From Pelobacter sp. UBA6812 (GTDB lineage: Bacteria; Desulfobacterota; Desulfuromonadia; Desulfuromonadales; Syntrophotaleaceae): a stretch of 41,538 nt of DNA. Shown piece after piece: positions 26,101 to 33,633 of the stretch (position 1 is its first letter; each line of letters begins with the position of its first letter). Below the pieces are notes generated by a model. That model saw only the letters and a list, made by a program, of their open reading frames with translations, did not search any database and was not told the origin of the DNA. A program made the translations under genes and the position numbers. The stretch spans positions 1-41,538 of the forward strand of contig DKEW01000087.1 in assembly GCA_002452265.1 (NCBI GenBank). The letters run 5' to 3'.

Positions 26101-27872
26101 ATACCTACATTTTCGGTGCCGGTTATCGGCACGATTTAAATGGCGACGGTGCCTATAGTGAAGCCGATGGGGATTGGCTGGTCAATTGGGTTCGGGGTTA
26201 TGCCGATGGTGTCAGTACCAAAAAGACGTGGGTACTTGATCCTGTTGATCACTCTGTGCCAGCGGTGGTGACACCACCCGGGCGGCCAAGCTGGTATTAC
26301 GGCAGCGATATCGCAACTTCAGAGCGCACAGCCTACGATACTTTCGTCGAGGCTCATGAAAACCGTGGCAGCATTGTCTTGGTGGGATCACGTAGTGGCA
26401 TGCTGCACGCCTTTAATGCCGGCCAGTTTCGTTGGGGTGATAATGAGGAAACGCCGGACGCTGAGCAACGCGGCTATTTCCTATGGGGCGATGCCAGCGC
26501 TATTACCAGTTGGTGGTCGACCTTTTTGGCATCCTATCCGGATGATGATCCGGAAACGATAGCACCATTTTTTACTTGGCAGACCAAAGGTAGCAAGGCG
26601 CCTGACTACGGGGATGGTTCGGAAAAATGGGCTTTTATACCTGCGAATCTTCTGCCTCGGCTAAAAAACAATTATCTCAAAGGTGAAGACCGCGCCTATG
26701 TTGATGCTTCGCCGGCCGTTTCCGATGTCTATATCGGCGGTGCATGGAAGACGGTAGTGCTCTGTGCTGAAGGCAATGGCGGTGATACCGTTTTTGCCCT
26801 CGACATTACCGATATCTCCAACCCTAAGTTTATGTGGGAGTTTTCCGATCCTGATCTCTTCCGCAGTCGCTCGTCGCCAGCGGTAGCGGTGCTCGGTCGC
26901 ATCGTTGATGGCGGTCAGACCAAGTGGGCAGCCTTTTTTGTCAGCGGTGAAACCTACGATGATACATTGTATCCCTCTATCTATGTAATCAATATTGCCG
27001 ATGGCAGTGTCATTAAACGCATTTTTCTTAATTGTGAAACTGGGGGAGCCGGTGGCGTTCCATCCGGGCAGCCTGCCATTGTTGATACTGATGGTAACGG
27101 TTACATCGACCGTCTTTATATCGGCACGGATAAAGGCTATCTGTACAAAGTCAACTTGCCGGACAGTCCTGACAAAGCAGCTTATCCAATTACCCACTGT
27201 ATCATCAACACTGATTTCGACTATGTCGAGGTCAATGATATGGGTACTGTTGATGACGAATCTGACGATGTGTCGACGACCTACACGGTGCCGGTGAGTC
27301 AGCGGTATCATTCGATCTATGCTTCACCGACAGTTGTCGTGGATAACAGTCTGACCAGTAGCGGCGATTTGCAATATAACATCCGAGTTTTCTTTGGGAC
27401 AGGCGATAGTCCTTATGCCGATGAAGATATTAATACGGGTAACACAACGTATCACTTCTTCGCTTATACGGACCATGCGAAGAAAGGCTCGACATCCACC
27501 TCCAACATTGAACTGTCGTGGTTTGAAGCTCTGCCGGCTGGTCAGCGAGTATTTGCGTCGGCCTTTGCTTCAGCCGGGAACATCTATTTTGGTACCGCTA
27601 CTTCCGATACCGAGGATCCTTGCGATGGTTCTAACGAAGGCCGGATTTATGGTTTTACCTACTCGGGTCTGTCGGTCATCAATGATCCTGACACAGGTGA
27701 ACACGGACTGGAAGTCGGTGATATTGTCACCACTCCGATAGTTGAGGACGAACACTTGTATATAAAGACACGGGATGGGCTTAAGTCATTCGGTTCGTCA
27801 AAGTACAACAATGAGACCAAGGTGGGGGGATTGCCCTACACTCGGGTGCGCTTTTGGCGAGAGATTTTTTAA
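23169..27872 (+). CDS. pilY1: PilY1-like pilus tip protein II with InlB-type repeats and DUF4114-like region
   Basis: This is a 1567-residue secreted protein with a signal peptide ending at about residue 32 (MALA). Residues about 33-385 hold four repeats of the InlB-B/Flg_new type (for example VTLTATANAGAIFSGWGG, then DKAVTATF). Next come a dockerin-like calcium loop D498-Y-N-G-D-G-T-V-N and a DUF4114-like segment (about 450-650) ending WVLGWEDLGGGGDTDSNDVIF. The C-terminal part (about 1065-1490) is the PilY1 propeller: VLVGSRSGMLHAF, KWAFIPANLLPRL, VYIGGAWKTVV, ALDITDISNPKFMWEF. No vWA domain is seen. GAGAAGGA precedes the start. A G7 tract lies at 24245-24251. The role is inferred as an alternative pilus-tip adhesin. 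Confidence 0.9.
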   Translation: MNAYIKQCIRMAVCLLLLLVGQAVVFSSMALAKKVSVQFEGTGSGVVEVKATWPGHYIEDTFDKDGTLKNVDKNASVAIKATPSAGSVFSHWGGVVSGSNTSASFDMDKDNQTVIAYFDIIPTSARVLNLTMGGPGSGSVKLQGTTHNYTATSSGSYEFNQNEVVTLTATANAGAIFSGWGGSLGGTTSPQNITMTADKAVTATFSLPPVEQLSLTVDGTGNGTVTLSGSSGVHTYGATAVGGIYDFYLDETVTLTGVPGDESTLQWGGAVSGTSGSVSLYMNSSDQTVTATFGAADTPSEEITLYLTFSGDGSGSVSLSGSQGNACTLDADGSCVFYNGEKVTFRANADIGSEFDSWSGGLSGSVASIAVIVTDEENYDASFTLSAETTVPGCGTSKYADYSGGFDASHFELNNVNVTDDGYLRLETGDDAIDPNNIIIPFEQEVSVTFLYEGAGYTKSDFGWMLAADGVGGTKHEVYQNINDNNGNGVLDGVEGVDYNGDGTVNALDNRRVLGTFAAGTELVFYLKVDDEGRTFYTKDAWNTDDWNGSCTGDSFTKTYHLGRALTSESGCQKDSNWMTAPALTRLSDLFDLTFADDDIATLPIVRYEPFSHVIVGAPGDKPNEWVLGWEDLGGGGDTDSNDVIFQIERRTGGVAELESSQAIEPDEAGAYYTAVQFEVYDNIPCSGQTDINYYVSIDNGDNWYEITAWDTVKEYTLDNGEKILGADVSYWSAGSPQYTYRSRRIDFASLGIIGRQLIWKAVLTSEEETCVAEIVDVNLTGSVATHADISRASPVVQANVLYTGSYETPAADWTSTQLRGHLRAMRTYDPLNTNLTDNVELWDAGKVLTAAAPSSRRIYYPSITLNVVVNEELIDPVADGVAEDFSGTFAHFPVLAESVKIIAGTETFTDKHTDVLEGSLGGTGTINRFTGEWEITPHEVLTAGMPITANYSWYSASSTLQAFTGANVTNALLDLDDTYIFGAGYRHDLNGDGAYSEADGDWLVNWVRGYADGVSTKKTWVLDPVDHSVPAVVTPPGRPSWYYGSDIATSERTAYDTFVEAHENRGSIVLVGSRSGMLHAFNAGQFRWGDNEETPDAEQRGYFLWGDASAITSWWSTFLASYPDDDPETIAPFFTWQTKGSKAPDYGDGSEKWAFIPANLLPRLKNNYLKGEDRAYVDASPAVSDVYIGGAWKTVVLCAEGNGGDTVFALDITDISNPKFMWEFSDPDLFRSRSSPAVAVLGRIVDGGQTKWAAFFVSGETYDDTLYPSIYVINIADGSVIKRIFLNCETGGAGGVPSGQPAIVDTDGNGYIDRLYIGTDKGYLYKVNLPDSPDKAAYPITHCIINTDFDYVEVNDMGTVDDESDDVSTTYTVPVSQRYHSIYASPTVVVDNSLTSSGDLQYNIRVFFGTGDSPYADEDINTGNTTYHFFAYTDHAKKGSTSTSNIELSWFEALPAGQRVFASAFASAGNIYFGTATSDTEDPCDGSNEGRIYGFTYSGLSVINDPDTGEHGLEVGDIVTTPIVEDEHLYIKTRDGLKSFGSSKYNNETKVGGLPYTRVRFWREIF

Positions 27873-27901
27873 ATCTGTTTCGGACAGAAATTGGTTGAAG
27901 T

Positions 27902-27931
27902 AAGGTGAAACGGGGATGCCCGCTTCACCTT
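27902..27931 (+). terminator. rho-independent terminator closing pilus operon II
   Basis: Arms at 27902-27914 and 27919-27931 pair with one mismatch (AAGGTGAA-CGGG with CCCG-TTCACCTT) around a GATG loop. They are followed by TACTTTTTAA. It lies 30 bases after the PilY1 stop. Confidence 0.85.
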
Positions 27932-28079
27932 TACTTTTTAAGGCTAAGACAAAGTTTTCCTGGTCAAGCAGCCTTGCCCTATTGCCACCGCCGTTTTTCC
28001 CTTGCGCCCTCAGTTAGCCATTGCGTATAGTAACCCCTTGGATTTTGCCTGTCCTTTTGCCCATATAGGAGTTGATACG

Positions 28080-29429
28080 ATGGCCAAAATAGCCCCTTTT
28101 CGCGCTGTACGCTATAATCTCGAAAAGATCCAGGATCCAGCGCATGTTACGGCCCCACCGTATGATGTTATCTCACCTGAACTGCAAGATGACTTATATC
28201 AGCGCAGTCCCTTTAATATCGTACGTCTTATCTTAGGCAAAATCGAAGATACAGACGACGAAGGAAATAATCGCTATACCAGGGCATCGGGGTTTTTCCG
28301 GCAGTGGCTGGCGGATGATGTTCTAGTCCGGGACGGACAACCTTCCATCTACCTGTACGATGAAGAATATGAGGTCGAAGGGGTAGGGACCGTGGTGCGT
28401 AAAGGGTTTATCGCTTTGGCGCGCCTGGAGGATTTTGCCACCGGCATGGTCAAGCCCCATGAAAAAACCCTTTCCGGGCCGAAGACCGACCGGTTGAAAC
28501 TAACCAAGGCCTGCGAAGCCAATTTTAGCCCCATCTTCGGTTTGTATTCCGATCCCTGCTGCGTACAGGAGGCTCTGACCTGGGAACTGAAAAAGCGCAC
28601 GCCGGAAGTCGAGGTAGCCGACGAGGAGGGTGTTGTTCACCGGTTGTGGCAGGTGACCGACAATGTCGTCATCGAAAAAATCTGCGATCTTTTGGAAAAT
28701 AAACCGGTATTTATCGCCGATGGTCATCACCGTTATGAAACTGCGTTGAATTATCGGGATTTCAGACGACAGCAGTGTCAGGATTTCAGCGGCAAGGAAC
28801 TTTTCAATTATGTCCTGATGTATTTTGCAAATATGGAAGACCAGGGTATGTCGATCTTTCCTACCCATCGCCTGGTTTATGGTCTGGAATCTTTTCGGCT
28901 TGAGCCTTTTCTCTCTGAATTAAGCGTCTATTTTGACGTTGAGGCACATACTGTTGATCCGGATGAGGCTCAATCACGCCGTGAAGCTCGCGATATCCTT
29001 CAGAACAAAGGTGAGGATCGGCCCACCATCGGCCTTTTTGCCGGAGGGCGTAATCTCTATGTTTTGACCCTTAAGGATACGAGCTGTATGGATGGTTTTT
29101 TTGATGAAAAGGCTTCCAAGGCCTTGCGAACCCTGGATGTCTCGGTATTGCACCGCCTTGTTCTGGAAAAAATGCTGCACATAACGCCTGAAGCTCAGGA
29201 GCGGCAGACCAACCTTAAGTATGTGAAAAATTTTGATGAGCCTTTCTCTTTGGTGCAATCCGGGCAATACCAGCTGGCTTTCTTGATGAATGCCACGCGC
29301 ATGGTGCAGGTCAGGGATGTGGCTAACGCTGGGGAAAAAATGCCGCAAAAATCGACGTATTTCTACCCCAAACTTTTAAGTGGTCTGGTCGTGAATCAAA
29401 TCGTCAGCGGCGAGACGGTCGAAGATTGA
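28080..29429 (+). CDS. DUF1015 family protein
   Basis: This 449-residue protein is predicted cytoplasmic. The family is recognised from the N-terminal PFRAVRYNLEKIQDPAHVTAPPYDVI segment, the RSPFNIVRLILG stretch and the central FIADGHHRYETAL motif (about residues 216-228). The DGHHR motif is the hallmark of DUF1015 and resembles the catalytic box of ParB-like enzymes, but no reaction is established to my knowledge. ATG 28080 is chosen for its TAGGAG site; an in-frame extension to 28002 lacks one. It is followed 79 bases later by rnr on the same strand, and a terminator upstream separates it from the pilus genes. Confidence 0.85.
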   Translation: MAKIAPFRAVRYNLEKIQDPAHVTAPPYDVISPELQDDLYQRSPFNIVRLILGKIEDTDDEGNNRYTRASGFFRQWLADDVLVRDGQPSIYLYDEEYEVEGVGTVVRKGFIALARLEDFATGMVKPHEKTLSGPKTDRLKLTKACEANFSPIFGLYSDPCCVQEALTWELKKRTPEVEVADEEGVVHRLWQVTDNVVIEKICDLLENKPVFIADGHHRYETALNYRDFRRQQCQDFSGKELFNYVLMYFANMEDQGMSIFPTHRLVYGLESFRLEPFLSELSVYFDVEAHTVDPDEAQSRREARDILQNKGEDRPTIGLFAGGRNLYVLTLKDTSCMDGFFDEKASKALRTLDVSVLHRLVLEKMLHITPEAQERQTNLKYVKNFDEPFSLVQSGQYQLAFLMNATRMVQVRDVANAGEKMPQKSTYFYPKLLSGLVVNQIVSGETVED

Positions 29430-29508
29430 AATTATCCACCTGCCGAAATTCGGGTTGTTCGATAGGAGTTTGTAGCTTCAGCAGGAACAATAAAGGTTTT
29501 ACTTCTTT

Positions 29509-31671
29509 ATGAACCTTACGCCCGATGGTCTTTTAAAAATATTGAGTCAAAGCCGGGGAATACCTCTTACCGGTCGTCAGATCCTTTCTCATTTTAAGCT
29601 TTCACGTGGTGAACGCCAACATGCCTTGCGCCTGCTGGACTCCATGGTGGAGGAAGGCTTGGTGCGCCGAGTGAGAAGAGACCTCTATGCCGTGGCAAAA
29701 TCAACAGATACGGTGGTTGGCAAGGTCTCGGTTCATCGACAGGGGTACGGTTTTGTTGTTCCTGAAGACAAAACTCGCCCAGATGTTTTTGTCCCTGCCA
29801 GATATATGCGCGAAGTCATGAACGGCGACCGAGTCGCCGTTCGTGTACAGCGCTCATCGCGGGGCGGCTTCGAAGGCCGCATTATGCGTGTTTTGGAGCG
29901 GGCTCATCAACGGGTTGTCGGCACCTATCGGCCCGGTCCGGGGCCAGGAATTGTTCTGCCGAATGATCCCGCATTGACGCAGGCGATTCTGCTTTCTACC
30001 GCGCCTCCTGCCGATATCCACCCGGGATATCTGGTGGTTGCCTCCATTGATCGTTATCCTGATCGACAGCATCCTCCTGTGGGTTCTATCCTGGAGGTAT
30101 TGGGTGACCCTGCTGATCCCAAGGTTGAAATCCTGGCTGTTGCCCATAAGTACAACCTCCCTCGTGAATTCTCCGTTGCAGCCTGGGAACAGGCACAATC
30201 GGTTGCTGCTACAATTACCGGAGAAGATTTAGCCGGTCGGGAGGATCTGCGTTCCAGGTTGCTGGTTACCATCGATGGAGAAACGGCCAAGGACTTTGAC
30301 GATGCCGTGTCGGTAAGCCAGGAACCGGGTGGCGCTATTCGCTTGTGGGTGGCTATTGCCGATGTGGCCCACTATGTGGCGCCTGGCAGTCCCCTTGATC
30401 GCGATGCGTTGGACAGGGGCACAAGTGTTTATTTTCCCGGTAGCTGCCTGCCCATGCTGCCGGAGGCTTTAAGTAACGGTATCTGTTCCTTGCAACCCGA
30501 TGTCGACCGGTTGGTACTGACCGCCGAGATGCTTTTTGATGCGCAGGGGACGAGGTTGGAAAGCAGGTTTTATCCTGCAGTCATGCGCAGCAAGGCACGG
30601 TTAACGTATCGCGAGGTAGCAAAAGTACTGACGGAGGAAGAGTCCCCGGATTCAGGGCTGTCCGATGCGTTGATCTCGCAACTGCGTGTCATGGAACAAC
30701 TTGCCTTGCGATTACAGGCAATGCGATACCGTCGGGGCAGTCTTGACTTTGATTTGCCCGAACCTGAGATCGTGCTGGATCTCCAAGGGCACCCCGATCA
30801 GATTCTCCGTGCGGAACGTACGATTGCCCACCGTGTCATCGAAGAGTTCATGCTGGCAGCCAATGAAGCTGTCGCCACCTTTTTGTCTGATCGCAACATT
30901 CCCCTTCTGTATCGCATACACGAGCCCCCAGAGGAAGAGAAGCTTTTTGCTTTTCAGACATTTTTGGCCCATTTTAATGTCGGCATGGTGCTGGACAGGG
31001 AGGGCGTGCATCCAAGTGCGCTGCAGGGTGCGCTTGAAGCGGTGCGTGGCCGACCTGAAGAGCGCATGGTTAATCAGTCTCTGTTGCGAAGCATGAAGCA
31101 GGCACGCTATAGTTCTGAAAACCTGGGTCATTTTGGTCTTGCTTCTGATTGTTACTGCCATTTTACGTCACCCATCCGGCGTTATCCCGATCTGGTGGTT
31201 CACCGTATTTTACGCCAGGCGCTGGTCAGCCGTGGAGTGCCGGTTCCTGTCAAAGGGCTTGAGGAACTTGGCGACCTTACGTCTCAGAGGGAACGCCGTG
31301 CCATGGAAGCCGAGCGTGAAATCGTAGCGCTGAAACGCTGCCAAGTCATGCTCGACAAGGTCGGGGAGGATTTCGAAGCTTGCATTGCCGATGTACAACC
31401 TTTTGGAATATTTGTCGAATTGAAGGATATTTTTGTCGAGGGGTTGGTGCACGTTGCCACTCTGTCAGACGATTTTTACGAATTTGACGAGGAGTTGCAT
31501 CGATTGGTTGGTCAGCGACGTCGTCGAATTTTCAGTATTGGGGATGCGTTGACCGTACAGTTGGTAAAGGTCAATCTTGATCGCCGGGAGTTGGATTTTG
31601 AACTTCAGGGCATGATGCCTTCCGTAGCGTCGGTGGGTTCTGTACACCGGTCAAGCAAAAAGAAGCGTTGA
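29509..31671 (+). CDS. rnr: ribonuclease R
   Basis: This 3'-to-5' processive exoribonuclease degrades structured RNA. The protein has 720 residues, somewhat shorter than E. coli RNase R. A winged-helix region (about 1-65) is followed by cold-shock domains (VVGKVSVHRQGYGFVVPEDK..DVFVPARYM). The RNB catalytic domain (about 245-570) has the Asp cluster TIDGETAKDFDDAVS. A C-terminal S1 domain follows (DFEACIADVQPFGIFVELKDIFVEGLVHV). The C-terminus is basic (RSSKKKR). The ribosome site is weak: AAAGG lies 12 bases before ATG 29509. ribF begins only eight bases after the stop. Confidence 0.95.
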   Translation: MNLTPDGLLKILSQSRGIPLTGRQILSHFKLSRGERQHALRLLDSMVEEGLVRRVRRDLYAVAKSTDTVVGKVSVHRQGYGFVVPEDKTRPDVFVPARYMREVMNGDRVAVRVQRSSRGGFEGRIMRVLERAHQRVVGTYRPGPGPGIVLPNDPALTQAILLSTAPPADIHPGYLVVASIDRYPDRQHPPVGSILEVLGDPADPKVEILAVAHKYNLPREFSVAAWEQAQSVAATITGEDLAGREDLRSRLLVTIDGETAKDFDDAVSVSQEPGGAIRLWVAIADVAHYVAPGSPLDRDALDRGTSVYFPGSCLPMLPEALSNGICSLQPDVDRLVLTAEMLFDAQGTRLESRFYPAVMRSKARLTYREVAKVLTEEESPDSGLSDALISQLRVMEQLALRLQAMRYRRGSLDFDLPEPEIVLDLQGHPDQILRAERTIAHRVIEEFMLAANEAVATFLSDRNIPLLYRIHEPPEEEKLFAFQTFLAHFNVGMVLDREGVHPSALQGALEAVRGRPEERMVNQSLLRSMKQARYSSENLGHFGLASDCYCHFTSPIRRYPDLVVHRILRQALVSRGVPVPVKGLEELGDLTSQRERRAMEAEREIVALKRCQVMLDKVGEDFEACIADVQPFGIFVELKDIFVEGLVHVATLSDDFYEFDEELHRLVGQRRRRIFSIGDALTVQLVKVNLDRRELDFELQGMMPSVASVGSVHRSSKKKR

Positions 31672-31679
31672 ATTAAGTC

Positions 31680-32669
31680 ATGAAAATTATTCATAATCTT
31701 GAAGAATTGACCAGCCCTATTGATAATGCCGTTGTCACCATTGGCAACTTTGATGGGATCCATCTGGGGCACCGTGAAATTTTCCGGCGGGTGGTCAGGC
31801 GCAGTCGTGAAGTAGGGGGAACCTCCGTTGTCTACACTTTCGTCCCCCACCCCTTGAAAGTTGTTGCGCCGGAACATGCCCCCGCTCTGATCAACACATA
31901 CCCTGAAAAGGAAAAATTGATAGAGGCCTCCTGTATCGATGTGCTGATTTGCGCCCCCTTTACCCGTGAATTGGCTGAACTTCCCGCTCATCGCTTTGTT
32001 CGCGAGATCCTTGTAGAAAAAATTGGGCTCAGTCATCTGGTTGTGGGGTACGATTATCTGTTCGGAAAGGATCGGTCCGGAGATATCCAGTTACTTCGTC
32101 GCATGGGCGAGTATCTCGGATTTTCCGTCGAAGTACTGGAGCCGATCGCCACCCACGGCCAGGTGTACAGTTCGACAAGGGTGCGAGAAATGATCCGGCA
32201 AGGGCAGGTAAGCGAGGTGGTTGAGGTTCTGGGGCGGCACTATACCTTCGAAGGTAAGGTGGTGCATGGCTTCGGTCGCGGTGCCAAGCTTGGTTTTCCC
32301 ACCGCAAATCTTAAAACCGACAAGGAATTAATGCCTTGCCCCGGCGTTTATGCCGTTAAGGTCAAGCGCGGCGATGTTTTACATGATGGTGTTTTGAACC
32401 TTGGCCAGAATCCAACCTTTTGCGCGGCAGGGTATTTTATAGAAGTTCATCTTCTCGATTTTGAAGCGGATATCTATGGCGAAAGCCTGAGAGTGTATTT
32501 TGTCGAGAGACTGCGGGATGAAAAATGTTTTGATGGTCCGGAAGCTTTGATGGCTGCTATTGGGGAAGACATTCGTCGGGCCCGTATTTTATTAACTGAT
32601 GCAAAGATTGTTGAATATAGGGAGTACCTCGATTGCGGACAGGTGGCAACCGGGGGAGGGAAGGTCTGA
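31680..32669 (+). CDS. ribF: bifunctional riboflavin kinase / FAD synthetase
   Basis: This enzyme converts riboflavin to FMN and FMN to FAD. The 329-residue protein has the N-terminal adenylyltransferase domain with VVTIGNFDGIHLGH (about 19-32), VVGYDYLFGKDRSG and SSTRVREMIRQG. The C-terminal kinase domain has GFGRGAKLGFPTANL (about 199-213) and the NLGQNPTF segment. Length and domain order are typical of RibF. It sits between rnr and aroE, eight bases after rnr and overlapping aroE by one base, so the three are probably co-transcribed. Confidence 0.96.
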   Translation: MKIIHNLEELTSPIDNAVVTIGNFDGIHLGHREIFRRVVRRSREVGGTSVVYTFVPHPLKVVAPEHAPALINTYPEKEKLIEASCIDVLICAPFTRELAELPAHRFVREILVEKIGLSHLVVGYDYLFGKDRSGDIQLLRRMGEYLGFSVEVLEPIATHGQVYSSTRVREMIRQGQVSEVVEVLGRHYTFEGKVVHGFGRGAKLGFPTANLKTDKELMPCPGVYAVKVKRGDVLHDGVLNLGQNPTFCAAGYFIEVHLLDFEADIYGESLRVYFVERLRDEKCFDGPEALMAAIGEDIRRARILLTDAKIVEYREYLDCGQVATGGGKV

Positions 32670-33529
32670 TGACTATTCGGGGGACAACGCAGGTTCTCGG
32701 TATTTTCGGTTATCCGGTTGAACATTCACTGTCACCGGTTATGCAAAACGCAGCATTGCAGGCTGCCGGCCTGGACGCTGTTTACGTACCTTTTATGGTT
32801 GCTCCTGTTAAACTTGAAGAAGCTGTCGAGGCTATACGTGCTTTGGGGATACGAGGAGTGAACGTCACCATCCCCCATAAAGAAAATATCATTTCGTATC
32901 TCGATGAGCTAGATCCCAAGGCCCGCATGATCGGTGCTGTCAATACGGTAATAAATGAGAATGGTCGTCTTATCGGTTATAATACCGACGAGACGGGGCT
33001 CATAAAGTCACTTGCCCAAGATCTGGCTTTTCACCCCAATGGCCGGCGTATCCTGATGCTTGGCGCAGGTGGCGCCAGTCGTGCTGCGCTGGTAGCGCTT
33101 GCCGAACAGGGCGCACAGTGGATCGGTATCGCCAATCGCACCCGGCAAAAGGCCGAAGATTTGGCGCAGGCATTTCAAAACTTGTTTCCGGGAACGATTT
33201 TTGCTGTACTAGGACTGGATGAGGTGGAACTTTCAGAAGTGTGTCCATCTGTAGACCTGCTTCTTAACAGTACATCCCTGGGAATGAAAGGTGAAATTTT
33301 TGAGGGGATTCCCTGGCTACAGCTTAATTCCAGCGCGGTCGTTTATGACATTGTTTATCGCAGGCCGGATACACCGCTGGTTACCTCGGCCCGCGAGTAT
33401 GGGCATCTGGCTGCAGGCGGGCTGGGAATGCTCATTGCGCAGGGTGAAGATGCGTTTCGCATCTGGACCGGCCAGGAATGCCCGAAAGGTGTTATGAAGC
33501 AGGCAATTTTTTCGTTTTGCAAAGATTAA
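32669..33529 (+). CDS. aroE: shikimate dehydrogenase
   Basis: This enzyme reduces 3-dehydroshikimate to shikimate with NADPH in aromatic amino acid synthesis. The protein has 286 residues. The substrate site has HSLSPVMQNAAL at 19-30, catalytic K71 in NVTIPHK and D107 in NTDETG. The Rossmann dinucleotide loop GAGGASRAAL is followed by IANRTRQKAEDLA. The start ATG 32669 overlaps the ribF stop (TGATG) and follows AGGGAAGG; an upstream in-frame extension lies wholly in ribF. It is the last gene of the rnr-ribF-aroE unit, 104 bases before pilB. Confidence 0.95.
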   Translation: MTIRGTTQVLGIFGYPVEHSLSPVMQNAALQAAGLDAVYVPFMVAPVKLEEAVEAIRALGIRGVNVTIPHKENIISYLDELDPKARMIGAVNTVINENGRLIGYNTDETGLIKSLAQDLAFHPNGRRILMLGAGGASRAALVALAEQGAQWIGIANRTRQKAEDLAQAFQNLFPGTIFAVLGLDEVELSEVCPSVDLLLNSTSLGMKGEIFEGIPWLQLNSSAVVYDIVYRRPDTPLVTSAREYGHLAAGGLGMLIAQGEDAFRIWTGQECPKGVMKQAIFSFCKD

Positions 33530-33633
33530 TTATGAATTCTTGACTTATTTCAAGCCGTTGGCTAATCTGCGGAGCAATTAATGTTATGTTATTTTAAGTT
33601 TTGGTTCTTTTTTGGTGATCAGAGGAATTTTTC

